From assembly GCA_036245525.1 (NCBI GenBank), contig BTPG01000005.1, forward strand, positions 180,418,123 to 180,482,122: DNA of 64,000 nucleotides, in the 5' to 3' direction. The first letter of the stretch is position 1. Each line of letters opens with the position of its first letter. Made by a program: the position numbers and the translations under genes. The notes beneath the pieces were generated by a model. The model was not told where the DNA came from and did no database searches. It worked only from the letters and a program-made list of their open reading frames with translations. Positions 21,063 through 33,550 of this stretch are shown one piece after another. This DNA is from Semisulcospira habei. Lineage: Eukaryota; Mollusca; Gastropoda; Semisulcospiridae.

Positions 21063-21276
21063 TTAACTCTTTCAGCCCGGCGCACGTATTTCCCAAATTT
21101 TGAAGGCGTCATCTAACGACTATGCAATTGCTGTAGGAGATGGATCGACCATGATAATTCAAAGGTAGTGCCAGGTTAGCTTGGCGCCTGTCGGCGCCAA
21201 GCTAATCTGGCACTACCCTTGAATTATCATGGTCGAAACATCTCCTGCTGTAGTGCGTCAGGGCTGAATAGGTTAA
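21063..21276. mobile_element. Palindromic MITE, family A, TTAA-bounded
   Basis: TTAACTCTTTCAGCCCGGCGC at the left (first 20 bases are diagnostic) and GGGCTGAATAGGTTAA at the right. The hairpin core centres on gcgcctgtcggcgcc. The longer flank (cgtatttcccaaattttg) is on the left. Confidence 0.75.
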
Positions 21277-21596
21277 TATAGCTGTGTTGTATTGTGCCAG
21301 TGGTTGCACTTTTTTCCACTTCCTCTTCTTTTCTTATCATACAGGCTAAGCGGTGTTTGTTCATTCCAGAAATGTTGACAATTACATTTTGGGATGCTTT
21401 TATAACATCCGATATAACCTTAGCTGCATGTGGACCTAAATGAACGTACATAATAAAATAGTTAATGTGTGAAGTGCAAGCAATGTAGCGAATTTGAACA
21501 TGACTGCAAAGAATTATGCATTGAGTGTCGAAGTAAGAAAGTGAAAAATGGATAAGACAGCCACTTACTATTGTCTGATTTTGGTGCCACACATTC

Positions 21597-21597
<1 letters not shown>

Positions 21598-21648
<51 letters not shown>

Positions 21649-21658
21649 TTGTGCGTTC

Positions 21659-21738
<80 letters not shown>

Positions 21739-21740
21739 GT
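21598..21740. repeat. (GT)n microsatellite
   Basis: About 140 bp of (GT)n with a few interruptions. Both strands give spurious long open frames. Confidence 0.92.
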
Positions 21741-21749
21741 TGAATTTGT

Positions 21750-22117
21750 TTGTACTGGTGCTGTTACAAGGCACGTTGTGCTGATCTTAATTTGCTTCTG
21801 TTTTACGAATTGTCGAATTGTAGTACTACTTGTCTGTATTTCGTTTCAAATATGTATTGATTTGTCTGACAATGGATTGATTTGTTTGTTCAAGAATCGA
21901 TCAGTAATCATGAAAACTGCATAGTCCGTTTTACTACAAACAATAAGACCGAAAATCCTTCTTAGGTTTCAGCCGCACTGTCGTCTTTAAAAAAAAAAAA
22001 TTCTTAACAAGTAGACATATGACATATGAATGTAGGCATAAGCAAATTTAAAAACAAAAAAGAAGATGCATGACACATACATACATACATCATTACATAA
22101 TACATGCATACCTGCAT
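21750..22117. other. AT-rich spacer, nothing recognised
   Basis: Non-coding, ending in a catacata-rich tract into which the next LINE copy inserted. Confidence 0.4.
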
Positions 22118-22129
22118 ACATATGTACGT

Positions 22130-22625
22130 CTTCAGTCTCTTGGCTTGACTTCGCGAACGAAGATTCTATAGGGCTTGCCCACGTCGTCTGCAGGCATTTT
22201 CGTGGCTGCGGAGGCCAATCCGGGACAGGCAGGTACGACCGCAGTGGCTGCAGGGGAAGGTCTGTTCAGGGTTCTGAGTTACGACAGCTCTGTTTTTTCT
22301 TCTGAGCCGCTTGTCCTTAAGGTTAGCTCTGCGAGAGTCCTCAAAGGAGACGGCTGCCTTGTGAATGGTGGAGCGCCAGGTGTCACGGTCCGCAGCAAGC
22401 GAAGACCACTGGCGGTGGTCGATTTGGCAGGCACTAAGTGACTTCTTGAGACCGTCTTTGTATCTCTTCTTTGGTGCCCCTCTGTCTCGGTGTCCAGTGG
22501 CGAGCTCGCCGAACAGAGTGATCTTGGGTAGGCGATGATCCTCCATCCTGGAGACGTGCCCCGCCCAGCGAAGCTGTGTCCGCAGCAGCAAAGCCTCGAT
22601 GCTCACAGTTTCCGCCTGTTCAAGG
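22130..22625 (-). mobile_element. 5'-truncated LINE copy with 12-bp target duplication
   Basis: The minus strand encodes a LINE RT C-terminus: LRWAGHVSRMEDHRLPK, GAPKKRYKDGLKKSL, then a C2H2-like FPCSHCGRTCLSRIGLRSH. It ends ...caagccctatagaatcttcg... and a short tail. The 496-bp insert is flanked by acatatgtacgt at 22118-22129 and 22626-22637, a 12-bp target-site duplication, as expected for target-primed reverse transcription. The same family has plus-strand pieces at about 30940-31040 and 37795-37860. The clade is not assigned with confidence. Confidence 0.8.
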
Positions 22626-22965
22626 ACATATGTACGTACGCATACGCATTCACTCCAATCCCACAATCATATATATATACGTATAAAAGTACAATTATGA
22701 ACACTTGCTCAAACATCTTGATACAAGTATATATTTCTACGTGAAAGACGCTCGTGGCCATTATTTTATTTCCCTAAATGTTCATCTCGAAAAGTAAGTC
22801 ATTCTTTCAATGTCTGTTTCCCAGAAGGAAAGTGGATCGGCTCTTTCCAGAAGTAAGACTGTGGTAGCTATAGGGCCTTTTTTTTATCACCCTCCCTTGC
22901 TGTTTTATTGCATGAGTAAATTATATGAAGACCCAGTTTATCTTGACTGTCCTGGAAATATTTTA

Positions 22966-23032
22966 TGTGCTAATCTGTGATTTTGGACCTTACGGCCCAA
23001 GGCCGTAAGGTCCAGAATCAAAAACTAGCACA
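22966..23032. repeat. Palindrome, family C
   Basis: tgtgctaatctgtgattttg ... ccttacggcc caa ggccgtaagg ... agcaca: a 32-bp arm hairpin with a 3-base loop, related to 3994-4053. Confidence 0.65.
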
Positions 23033-23122
23033 CGTACTTTTTCACTAAGCCCCAACGGCCTTAGCAACAGTAGTCAGCCACTGATGTCACTCTGCTAAAC
23101 ACAGCTCACGATATCGGTACAC

Positions 23123-26100
23123 GTGAATTCAACATTTTTGTCATTATTTAACCGAATGTTCCGTTTTAATTCACTTACGTCGAGCGTATACTCATGCATT
23201 TGTCCCCCCTCTCCTCTGTCCTCTTCTTCGTCCGTTTCTTCTCCCTCTGCTGTCTCTTCCAACCTAAAACTGTGTCTATTTAATGCCCAGTCTGTCTGCA
23301 AAGATGGCAAAGCTGACGTGATTTCCGACTTCATTCTAGACAATGACCTAGATATTGTCGTGATCACCGAAACGTGGCTCCGCTCGGCTGGCGACGAACC
23401 CATCATCGCCAGCGTCACTCCGAGTGGCTACCGCCTGGCCTCCTTCCCGCGCGCTTTCAGAGGGGGTGGCATTGCCATCATCTACAGGGACTGTCTTTCC
23501 GCTCACCTCTCCTTCTCTCAGTCTCTACCTTTTGCTCATCCCTCCTTTGAATCTGTCGAGGCCGTAGCAACACTCCCTGGCCAGTCCCTCATCTTCTCAT
23601 GTATCTATCGCCCCCCTCCAAGCTCTCAAAACAAACTCACAAACTCCATGTTCCTCACCGAGTTCGACCTCCTCCTCGAACACTACAGCACACGACCCGG
23701 AAAACACATCCTTCTAGGCGACTTTAACTTCCACTTTGACAAACCCGACCACCCTGACACAAAACGCCTCTGCACGTCACTTTTAAACCACAATCTTACA
23801 CAACACATCACTAAACCCACCAACCGACTTGGCCACACCCTCGACTGGATCATCACCCGCACCTCCGATCAACTCTTTCTCGACTCTGACACCTCCTCTG
23901 TGCTTCCCTCTGACCACTTCGCTATTCTCGTCTCCCTCAATCTACCTCCCCCGAAAAAAACCAAGCTCGTTGTCTCTCGCCGCAAACTAAAATCTGTCAA
24001 CCGCGAGAGCTTCTTCGACGAAGCTGTCGACCTTCTCTCGGACCCCACCCCCTCTCCCGATCTTGCATCCCATTTCGATTCCTCCCTTCGAAAACTTCTA
24101 GACACCCATGCCCCTGTCACCACCTGCTCCATACCCAACCGACTCCCCTCCCCCTGGCTCACTGATGACATAGCTGAGGCCAAGCGCGAGCGCCGACAAG
24201 CGGAACGCCTCTGGCGCTCATCTGACCTCACCGTTCACAGACAGATCTTCCAAACAACCAGATCCAAAGTCTGCAAAATGATCTCCGAATCTAAACGCAA
24301 ACATCTTCAAAACCAAATCCTGGAATCCACCTCTTCCAAAACCCTCTACGCCACCATGAACACACTCCTAGGCACTTCTAAAGACTCTCCTCTCCCCAAC
24401 ACACACAGCAAAGAAGAACTCCCGTCTGCTTTCTCTACCTATTTTTCGGACAAAATCCAAAATCTGCGCGACACACTCGACACCCTGCCTCCTCCGCCTT
24501 GCCCTCCCGACCCCACCTTTTCCGGCACTCCCCTCTCGTCCTTCCGCACCGTCTCTCAGGATGAAGTCCTCAAGACCATAAAGTCCATGCCCTTCAAAAC
24601 CTGCGAACTTGACCCCCTCCCAGCTTCTCTCTACCGTGAGGGCCTTCCAAAACTTCTACCCTTCATTACCGACATCATCAACGCATCTCTAGAAAACGGC
24701 TCCGTCCCCGATATCTTCAAGTCCGCCATCGTCCGTCCTCTCCTCAAAAAACACAACCTCGACCCAAACGAACTCAAGAACTATCGCCCAGTCTCCAATC
24801 TCTCTTTCCTGTCCAAGCTTCTTGAGAAGGTTGTTCTCAACCAGCTCAACCTCCATCTCACCGACAACAACCTCCTCAGTCCATTCCAGTCTGCCTATCG
24901 CAAACATCGCAGCACTGAAACAGCCCTTCTACATATCTTAAACGAGCTGCTTCTCTCCACTGACTCTGGCAACATCTCCCTTCTTACACTACTCGATCTC
25001 TCTGCCGCCTTTGACACTATAGACCACTCTATCCTCCTCCACCGACTCCACCACTCCTTCGGCATCACTGACTCTGCTCACTCCTGGTTTCTCTCCTACC
25101 TCTCTGACAGACAGCAGTCCGTCACCATCAACGGCGTCTCTTCCAACCCGGTAACGCTCTCCTACGGAGTCAGTCCCACAGGGATCCGTCCTGGGCCCGG
25201 TCCTTTTCACACTCTACACCTCTCCTCTGTCCAACATCATCCAGTCTCACCGCATACACCACCACCTCTACGCTGACGACTCACAACTGCAAGACAAAGA
25301 CAAACTCGACAACACTCAGTCACTACTGACTCGCACGGCTGACTGCTACAAAGACGTGAAAAACTGGATGACAGCAAACAAGCTGAAACTGAACGACGAC
25401 AAAACGGAAGCCATGCTGGTAGGCACTCGCCAAAAACTCTCCCAGCTCCCTCCCTCTCTCCACCTTCAACTCGATAGCACCCCCATCTCCCTCTCTGACT
25501 CGGCCAAGAACCTCGGCGTCATCCTCAATTCCTCCCTGTCCATGACCAACTTCGTCTCCGCCACGACCCAGGCATGCTATTTCCACCTTCGCCGCATCAG
25601 TCAGATCAGAAAATACCTCACTACCGAAGCTGCCACCAAACTTGCTGTCTCTCTCATCTTATCTCGCATCGACTATTGCAACTCTCTCCTTTCCGGTCTC
25701 CCTCACTCCACCATCTTCACTCTCCAACGCGTCCAGAACAATGCTGCCCGCCTCGTCCTCAGAAAGAAAAAATCCGACCACATCACACCCCTGCTCAAAC
25801 TCCTTCACTGGCTCCCCATCCCCCAACGCATCCAATACAAAGTTCTGTCTCTCTGCTACAAATCCCTGAACAACTGCGCTCCTGCCTATCTCTCCAACTT
25901 ACTTCACCCCTACACACCTTCCCGCTCCCTCCGCTCTGCCTCCGACCCTCTCCGCCTCCACATCCCTCGCACCAAACTTAACACTTTCGGTCCCCGCTCC
26001 TTCTCCGTCTACGGTCCATCCATCTGGAACACTCTCCCACTCTCTCTCCGTCAGAAACACTCTCTCTCCTCCTTCCAGTCCGCCCTCAAAACTCACCTCT

Positions 26101-26275
26101 TTCAACAGTTTTAGCACTATATCACCGCACTCCCCACCCCAAGCTGACCGTCGTAATGTATTTCACTGTTTGTGGTACGTGAGTCATTGTCTAAAGCGTG
26201 CGCATGCGTGCGCGAGTTGTGAGTGTGCGCTTAGAGTTATAATTATTATAAGATAAGCGCATTATAAATACCGTA

Positions 26276-26306
<31 letters not shown>

Positions 26307-26310
26307 GTGT
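23123..26310 (+). mobile_element. L2-like non-LTR retrotransposon (ORF2, frameshifted)
   Basis: A near-complete EN-RT polyprotein. Frame 1 (23123-25276) carries an AP-endonuclease (FNAQSV, ITETWL, LLGDFNFH, SDHFAI) and the RT start (NYRPVSNLSFLSKLLEK, STETALLHILNE, DLSAAFDTIDH). After a frame change, frame 2 (to 26114) carries YADD at 25269-25280, then [27 protein letters not shown] and [11 protein letters not shown]. This C-terminal pattern is typical of the L2/CR1 branch. The break is a tandem agtcagtc at 25168-25175, a 4-bp duplication inside the [10 protein letters not shown] block. The 3' end is aagcgcattataaatacc and (ATT)n. No ORF1 is recognised, so it is either 5'-truncated or ORF2-only. 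The coding DNA is C-rich, unlike its surroundings, and little decayed, so it is fairly young. Confidence 0.88.
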
Positions 26311-26570
26311 TATGGGCTTTTGACCACATTCTGCCAGCACAAGCAGGTTGGGGGTGTGTCTGGGAAGCATCAGATACTTTCTAACACTCTCTTTTATACT
26401 ATCACAGATTTCCAGAACAATCTCGCAAACTACACAACCAATCAGCAATGAAAATGTGACCATAATCATTAATATTTGTTAAAAAAGAAAAAAAGAACAC
26501 TCTAGATAGATTTTAATACAATTTCCCACTAAAATCTAGGTCGAAGTTAGCGAAATCTGAAACATTCTAG

Positions 26571-26684
<114 letters not shown>

Positions 26685-26832
26685 TCGATTGCAATTCCCT
26701 ATGCAAAAAGAAATGAATCATACTAAAAAGGTACGTGATTCTAATCTAAAATAACTCAACTGAAAACCTGATCTTTTCATATGATCAACACACACATGCC
26801 CTAAAACAATAACACAACCACAAACGTAACAT

Positions 26833-26936
26833 AGGCTTTCGGGAGGTCAGATTAACCATTGTACACTTCAAGCCTTCGGATTTCGGGGTACAATGATTAA
26901 TTTGACCTCCATCAGGCCTACAAGGGTCCACCTGAC
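26833..26936. repeat. Palindrome, family D (diverged)
   Basis: ggaggtcagattaaccattg and caatgattaatttgacctcc are the arms. It is related to the better copy at 29870-30022, with the same cctacaagggtcc right flank. Confidence 0.6.
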
Positions 26937-26939
26937 CTT

Positions 26940-27423
<484 letters not shown>

Positions 27424-27858
27424 TGTTCTTGGTAGGTGGAGCGAAAGCGGTATAGTAGTACAAAGCCAAACCTACATACCGTACCCCCACCCCCTCCCCA
27501 ATTTCATTCATGCAATCTGCCAAGAAATGATATCATTAACTTTACCGATCTCACCACTAAAAAAATAGCAGTAACTGACTGGTCACACTTTGATTGAAAT
27601 GAAGACCAGTTTTCCACATTTTCATGCACTATAATTATGCATACATAATGCATACAGTAATTAAAAACAAGATGGGATTCACAGCCCAATGTTGTTACTA
27701 TTTATAGAAGGGACTTTTTAGGATGGGCCGCGGTGAGGTGAGTTCAATAGCATGTCCATGATGTCAAAGGTGAGCAGGCCTAAACCTCTGACAACTAACA
27801 CGATACAATTTACGTCATGTCTAGTTACGCTAACCTCGGTGCGAAGCGCCGTATGTGC

Positions 27859-27987
<129 letters not shown>

Positions 27988-28376
27988 CACAAGAATCTCC
28001 GATATTTCTGTACGCACAATCTTGAAACTTGACGAAATACTTTATTTAAGGGATGGCTGAGGCCTCTAAGCATATTGTAATTGGATATCTCACTAAAGGC
28101 ATAAGAGATTGTTTGTAGAAAGTCGGTTGACCCAGATTACAGTCCGTAATTTTTGTCATATTTACTTGAAATTCCGTTTGTAGCTAGTTTGCAAAAAGAC
28201 ATTGGATGATTTCGTTAGTCAGCGTTGTACCCTTTCAACCTCTTTAGTAAATATTATTCTTTGTTGGAAAAAAAAAAAACAGTAAATAAATCTTCTGGAG
28301 AAAGTCAGACAGTGGTGGTGACTTAAAGAAGCAATTCCGTCACCAAGCACTGACGCAATATTCTAGATATGACGTA

Positions 28377-28380
<4 letters not shown>

Positions 28381-28442
<62 letters not shown>
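28381..28442. repeat. (CA)n microsatellite
   Basis: An uninterrupted (CA)n tract of about 62 bp. Confidence 0.92.
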
Positions 28443-28448
<6 letters not shown>

Positions 28449-28646
28449 ATCAAACAAAAAATAAAATATGCCAGCCAACCCAACAAAACGAACTGATAGA
28501 CAATAAATTATTCAGTAACACCTCACTTTGTTATTCGCCATTATTTTTCAAGCTAGCGAACAGCCTCATACCCGATACCCCAAGCGCTCACGAGCGTTTT
28601 AAAACACAGTCACAGTCGTGTAAATGATTCCGACAACATCTTCACT

Positions 28647-28865
28647 ATCACCCCTTCACTGCCCAGAAAATGTGAACGCGATTCAAAACTGGAAGAGACA
28701 TGGATCCTCATGAGCCACCGCGAAAGCTAGGGGCTCATGAGGATCTATGCCTCTTGCTGATGACAATTCGTATCCATGTTTCTTGGACGGTTTGGGATTT
28801 GGTTCGTTAAATGAACAAATATTTCATATACAAAAAAAAATATTACTGTTGCAGAAAAGGGTTAA
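28647..28865. mobile_element. Palindromic MITE, family B
   Basis: The left end is mutated (atcaCCCCTTCACTGCC) and the right end is gaaaagggTTAA. The hairpin 28691-28756 carries ggatcctcatgagcc and its complement. A 183-codon frame overlapping it is not credible as a gene. Confidence 0.65.
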
Positions 28866-29063
28866 GGAAGCCCAAGGCGCTATCGCCTTCGCTTATAACA
28901 CACTTTTACAGATAAGCAGCAAACAGAATAATGCTCGAGTTCGCTTACCGGCCAATGGGTCCCCTGACAATTTGTTTTGTTTTCATCCCTACGTCACACG
29001 ACCAATCTCTTTAGCGCAAACCGCACCACATGACCAAGCTACAAAAACTCTTGCAGCGACTAA

Positions 29064-29570
29064 AGGCCCCGCCACACGAGCCGGTTGTGCCCCGATTTTG
29101 AAGCCGATTCCGATCCGATTGCGATCGGATGACGTCAATTATCCGATCCGGTCCCAATCGGCTGGGAATCGGGTGTCTAGAACCTGCTCTATTTTCCCGA
29201 TCCGATTCGGCCCCGGTTGTAAGCTTCAACCAATCAGAGCGCGTCTCGCAAAGCACGTCGTTTCACAGTTTGCAAATGGTCGAACACGCCTGTTGTGATC
29301 AGTACCACCGCCGTTGCCGCTGATGTTTCGCACGCCTCTTCCCGAATATGATCAAAACTACTGATAATGCAAGCACATCATCATCACTGTCAAAACTAGC
29401 AGTCATTTTGCAGAACAGGTACGACTTTGATCTTCGGTTCAAACGGCGGTCGGCTAAACAAGTCGGGAAATGTGTGGCAGTACATACGTTTTTTAGTCCG
29501 GCCCGATCACCTACCGATTCGAAAACTGATCGGGAATCGGCCTCAAAACCGGGCTCGTGTAGAGGGGCCT
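29064..29570. mobile_element. Harbinger/PIF-type MITE with TAA target duplication
   Basis: A 507-bp non-coding element. Terminal inverted repeats are AGGCCCCGCCACACGAGC at the left and GCTCGTGTAGAGGGGCCT at the right, flanked by TAA at 29061-29063 and 29571-29573. The 3-bp TWA-type duplication is the Harbinger signature. Subterminal DNA is full of ccgat/atcgg steps (ccgattccgatccgattgcg), a dense array of possible transposase-binding half-sites. No transposase is encoded. Confidence 0.78.
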
Positions 29571-29869
29571 TAATGGCGGACTTTTTTGTAGCCCTCTTTC
29601 TGGCGCGTCTTGGATGCCAGTTTTGTTCTATAAAAGATCACCAAAACGTTCTAAAGTACAAAGTTACTTAGTGATGGGCAGGCACACTACAGGCACACTA
29701 CTGAAGACGGCAAAGTCATGAAAGATTTTAAATTACGTCATAAGTCTATTATGTATTAAAAGAAAAATATTTTTAAAAAAATTACGTCAGTCATGTCTGG
29801 CGTGATCCAGGTCGGAAGATTTCTTCTTGATTTTTTTTACGAAAATAGTGGAAGAATGAAAACAGATAC

Positions 29870-30022
29870 GTTATTGGTAGCAGGGGCTTGCTGCACGGAC
29901 TCTTGTAGGCCTTCGGAAGGTCAAAGGAACCATTGTACCCCGAAGGCCTGAGAGGTACAATGGTTCCTTTGACCTCCTCAGGCCTACAAGGGTCCGTGAG
30001 GCAAACCCCTGCGACCAATAAC
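29870..30022. mobile_element. 153-bp palindromic element, family D
   Basis: Arms of about 70 bp: gttattggtagcaggggctt ... aaaggaaccattgtac, mirrored by gtacaatggttcctttgacc ... gggtccgtgaggc ... gaccaataac. The loop is about 14 bases. No clear target duplication was seen. Confidence 0.7.
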
Positions 30023-30136
30023 TTATAATATCAAAGGTTTGCCTTGTAATTGTGAAAAGAAATCCTTACCAAACCAGTGAAAATAAAAGATCATTTCATT
30101 ATCTGAGTTAATGCGACTCGTACCCACACCGCAAAG

Positions 30137-30190
30137 AAGTTAGTTATTGGGTTTTAACGCCGAGCAGGCGACTAAGGCCATCTCAAAGCA
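30137..30190. repeat. Short dispersed repeat
   Basis: gttttaacgccgagcaggcg + actaaggccatctca recurs almost unchanged at 43930-43967. Its nature is unknown; it is possibly a SINE fragment. Confidence 0.5.
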
Positions 30191-30442
30191 GCACACCGCA
30201 AAGAAAAGAAACTTAAGCTTAGGTTAGCGGATTCTACTGCTCTCTCTCTCTCTCCCCCCCCCCCACCCCCCCCCCCCCCCCTTCCTGCCCTCCTGCCCCA
30301 CGTAGGCTGAAAACAATCCTTTTGTCGACATGTCGGGATTGTTACATGCAAAGTCTGACACGTCACTTACAACAAACTTAAAACAAAAAACAAACAAAAG
30401 ACCAAACAAACAAACAAACAATCAAACAAACGAGGAATTACA

Positions 30443-30615
30443 TTTCTGAAATCTTTCTTATTTCAAGGTCAAAGAACTTCACCGGTCCAAGGAAAATGGA
30501 TACAAAGTATGGCCATCAAGAGGCATAGATCCGCATAAGCCCCCGCATGAGGATCTATGCCTCTTGTATTTGCCTTTTGCTCGACGTCGTCATGAACCGG
30601 CAGGGATGTCGTTAA
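30443..30615. mobile_element. Palindromic MITE, family B (decayed)
   Basis: The hairpin 30516-30567 (caagaggcatagatccgcat / atgaggatctatgcctcttg) has lost its loop, and a gtcgTTAA right edge remains. Confidence 0.55.
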
Positions 30616-30684
30616 CCTAAAAACGTACTTTTTCTCGCAGACTTTCGTGTAATCTCTACGGTATTTCTGTACAAACCCCCTGCA

Positions 30685-30847
<163 letters not shown>

Positions 30848-30939
30848 TAGTTTTCGCCTGCGCATTGAGTTATATATATAAATCTAAGGGCAGACTGTCA
30901 CGTATCGTTAGAACATCTGGGAAGATCATTGGCCTAGGA

Positions 30940-31040
30940 GTTAAATGTGGTGAGACCTTCCCCTGCAGCCACTGCGGTCGAACCTGCCTGTCCCGGATTA
31001 GGGTCGTTTGCTATCCTCAGCAATGTGCAAAACCAGTCAT
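30940..31040 (+). pseudogene. LINE C-terminal fragment, interrupted by the Penelope-like element
   Basis: Encodes FPCSHCGRTCLSRIRVV, the same zinc-finger end as the minus-strand LINE at 22.1 kb. Downstream LINE sequence resumes only near 37.7-37.86 kb (agccctatagaatcttcgtt), implying that the intervening 6.7 kb was inserted. Confidence 0.6.
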
Positions 31041-31338
31041 TTTGGTTTCACCCACGCCTGATCTCCATGGGATTAACGACCACAGATTAAACTACTGATC
31101 CTCCTAGGGATTAACAACCACGAATTGGAGGCTTCATCATAAAACGGACAGGAGACCGCCAAACAAAACGCCGGGGGGGGGGGGGGGGGCTGCCCAACCC
31201 CCATACACTTCAAACAACAACGGAGACGCCGACCACTCAAAACTGGATTATACACCAATGAGGATTATACTTAACAAGCCCGCGGGATGAATCGGGACCT
31301 ATATTACCCGAACCCCCAAGAAGCCTCGCCACTCGACA

Positions 31339-32085
31339 ATGAGACCAAGCGGACGGCGAAAGCGGAAGCCTTTATCATCTACCACACCGGAAAACACTAT
31401 GGCCAACTACGAAGCCAACGAGGCTTCAACCACCCAACTGCCAAGCGCCTTCGACGCCCTACTACAAGACAACGAATCGGGAGAAATGCCATCTAAGGAC
31501 ACCTTAAAAGAAGCTTTGGCAACTTGGAGGGATGTCACCACAGCGAAGGAAACCTTGGAGATCTACATGGCACACGGCGACCTTCCACCTTATCTTCCGC
31601 CGAAGAACATCAACTTGCGAGTTGGGGGAACAGCAGGCCGAGCCAAAGAAATCATGGCAGAGATTAACAAAATAGCTGCGACACACGTCGAAAAAATGGC
31701 AGAGGAGATTGCGACCTACCTCACCGAGCGACAGAAAGCAGAGAATGCAAGAATCAGCCACCTACTCCAGAAAGCGAGCTCTTCCCTCAGCGGCCAAATC
31801 AAAGACGACACTCTGACGGCGGCGAAAATGGCAGCGCATGAAGCCCAAGCAGCGATCAAAAAACAAGGCGACAGAGTTAGGCAGCAGTTTGCCAACTTTC
31901 TGAAAGAAGAGACCGACGATGGAGACAACGAGAGACCTACGACCAGAGCGGCACCGAGAATGGCACCCCCACCAAGTAGACGACCACGAGAAGAGACCAG
32001 GCCGGAGAGACGCAGGCCATACGACAACCAGCCTTACTCCGTTTCCCGCCGCCCTCACCCACAAGGACGACAAAGGCGTCCTTAG
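31339..32085 (+). CDS. PLE-associated ORF1-like coiled-coil protein
   Basis: Up to 248 codons; the ATG at 31399 (MANYEANEASTTQLPS) is a plausible alternative start giving 228. Residues about 85-190 are helical and charged, with a heptad-like pattern (EIMAEINKIAATHVEKMAEE, HLLQKASSSLSGQI). The C-terminal 55 residues are rich in Arg and Pro and look nucleic-acid binding. There are no catalytic motifs. It resembles in style the ORF1/Gag-like proteins of retroelements and precedes the PLE RT on the same strand. That it belongs to the PLE is inferred from position and base composition. Confidence 0.5.
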   Translation: MRPSGRRKRKPLSSTTPENTMANYEANEASTTQLPSAFDALLQDNESGEMPSKDTLKEALATWRDVTTAKETLEIYMAHGDLPPYLPPKNINLRVGGTAGRAKEIMAEINKIAATHVEKMAEEIATYLTERQKAENARISHLLQKASSSLSGQIKDDTLTAAKMAAHEAQAAIKKQGDRVRQQFANFLKEETDDGDNERPTTRAAPRMAPPPSRRPREETRPERRRPYDNQPYSVSRRPHPQGRQRRP

Positions 32086-33162
32086 ATGCCCTATTACGTC
32101 GCATCTTTAGGTCCTTTTCAGGGCCATCAGTCCTCCAAAGAAGGGACTGGCTTCTTCTCTTTTCTGGTCTTGGCTCCTAAGTCCCAAGGGGACACGCATC
32201 CAACCATACCCCCACACCTCCCACAACTAGACACTTTTCGACGTATTGGAAGACTTGACCCTAGTCAAACAACACCAGGACAGGAAAAAAGGATAAAACG
32301 GATCGAAGCACAACACCCACAACCAAACACCTTAAGTCATCCCTACGGGGTACGAAACGACTAACGACAACCTAAACGATACGTCACCATCAACAACTAG
32401 ACCGACGAACATGACAGACCACGCATTCGAACATTTGTCCAGTCTCTCACACATGTGTAAAGACACACCAGACAAAAGTAAATAAGCATACCCTAAAACG
32501 ACGAAAAAGGAAAGGGACAAACTTTAATAAAATGGAACAGAACTGTCTACGAACGGAAGCTGCACGAGCTTCGACACCACGTAACTCCAAGAACAAAACA
32601 ACAAGGTAACAAGGTACAGGAGGATGCTTCGGCTACTAGGACAATAACACGGGACACACCGGATACAACAAAACACAGAGGTAATTGGACAAGGGAGGAG
32701 ACCACAAACACACACCGACCATCGACAATGAGGGTATAGGGGTTTCACCGACTACCTCGACCGAAACGCTGAAATGATACATAACACAGAGCCAAAAAGA
32801 CACCAGAATGCAGGGCGTGGAGTAATGGCACACACCGACCACCAAAACTCATCAAGCAAAACCAGATTCTCTACCGATTAAGAGGAATACAGGGAGTAAT
32901 CGAAACGATTTCCCACACACCCGTGAGGAAACGGCCCACATAGGCACTTTTAGGTCTGTGACTTAGGGTACAACAATTGGACCGCTCACACACCCCACGG
33001 CACAAACAGCGAGCGACACCACACAGACGACAGCCGACCATTAGGATTCGACCACGCGTCACCGACGCGCGCGCTGCGCCGTCAAGCCGCCTACCCGCAC
33101 CCGATAAAGCCACAGACGGAACGGAACCACAAAGCCGACTACAGCTGCCAGCCCCACTCGAC

Positions 33163-33550
33163 AAGAAACAACCAAGCAACCGGAGCCCAGGACTTCAAAT
33201 CAACGGAAGACCACAAGCAAGAAGGAACTCGTCGACTTTTCTCCCACACCTATAATAGGGTGGTTGAGACTCACCCTCCCACACCTATAATAGGGTGGTT
33301 GAGACCCACACCTGATAAAGGGTGGATGAAACAAGAAACAACCAAGCAAGCAAGGCCCAAGACTCCAAATCAACAGGAAAACCACAAGCAAGAAGGAACT
33401 CTTCGACTATTCTCCCACACCTATAATAGGGTGGTTGAGACCCGCCCTCCCACACCTATAATAGGGTGGTTGAGACCCACTCCCACACCTATAATAGGGT
33501 GGTTGAGACCGACTCCCACACCTATAATAGGGTGGTTGAGACCCACTCCC
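33163..33550 (+). repeat. Tandem repeats upstream of the PLE RT ORF
   Basis: A unit cccacacctataatagggtg + gttgagac occurs twice near 33243-33307 and four times near 33414-33545, spaced 32-34 bp. The whole block, with its aacaaccaagcaa... ccacaagcaagaaggaact leader, is duplicated (33163-33245 and 33330-33415). The position suggests a 5' UTR or promoter array, but that is inference. Confidence 0.8.

Noticed and set aside
23869..24231. Minus-strand frames inside the L2-like element
   Set aside because: Arg/Ser-rich shadows of the C-rich sense coding strand; the sense frame carries all EN and RT motifs.
28747..29298. 183-codon plus-strand frame as a host gene
   Set aside because: It starts in a family B MITE and ends inside the Harbinger-type MITE; no domain and no splice context.
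31005..31015. attaggg as a telomeric repeat at the PLE left side
   Set aside because: A single ttaggg inside LINE-derived sequence; there is no tandem telomeric array anywhere in the window.
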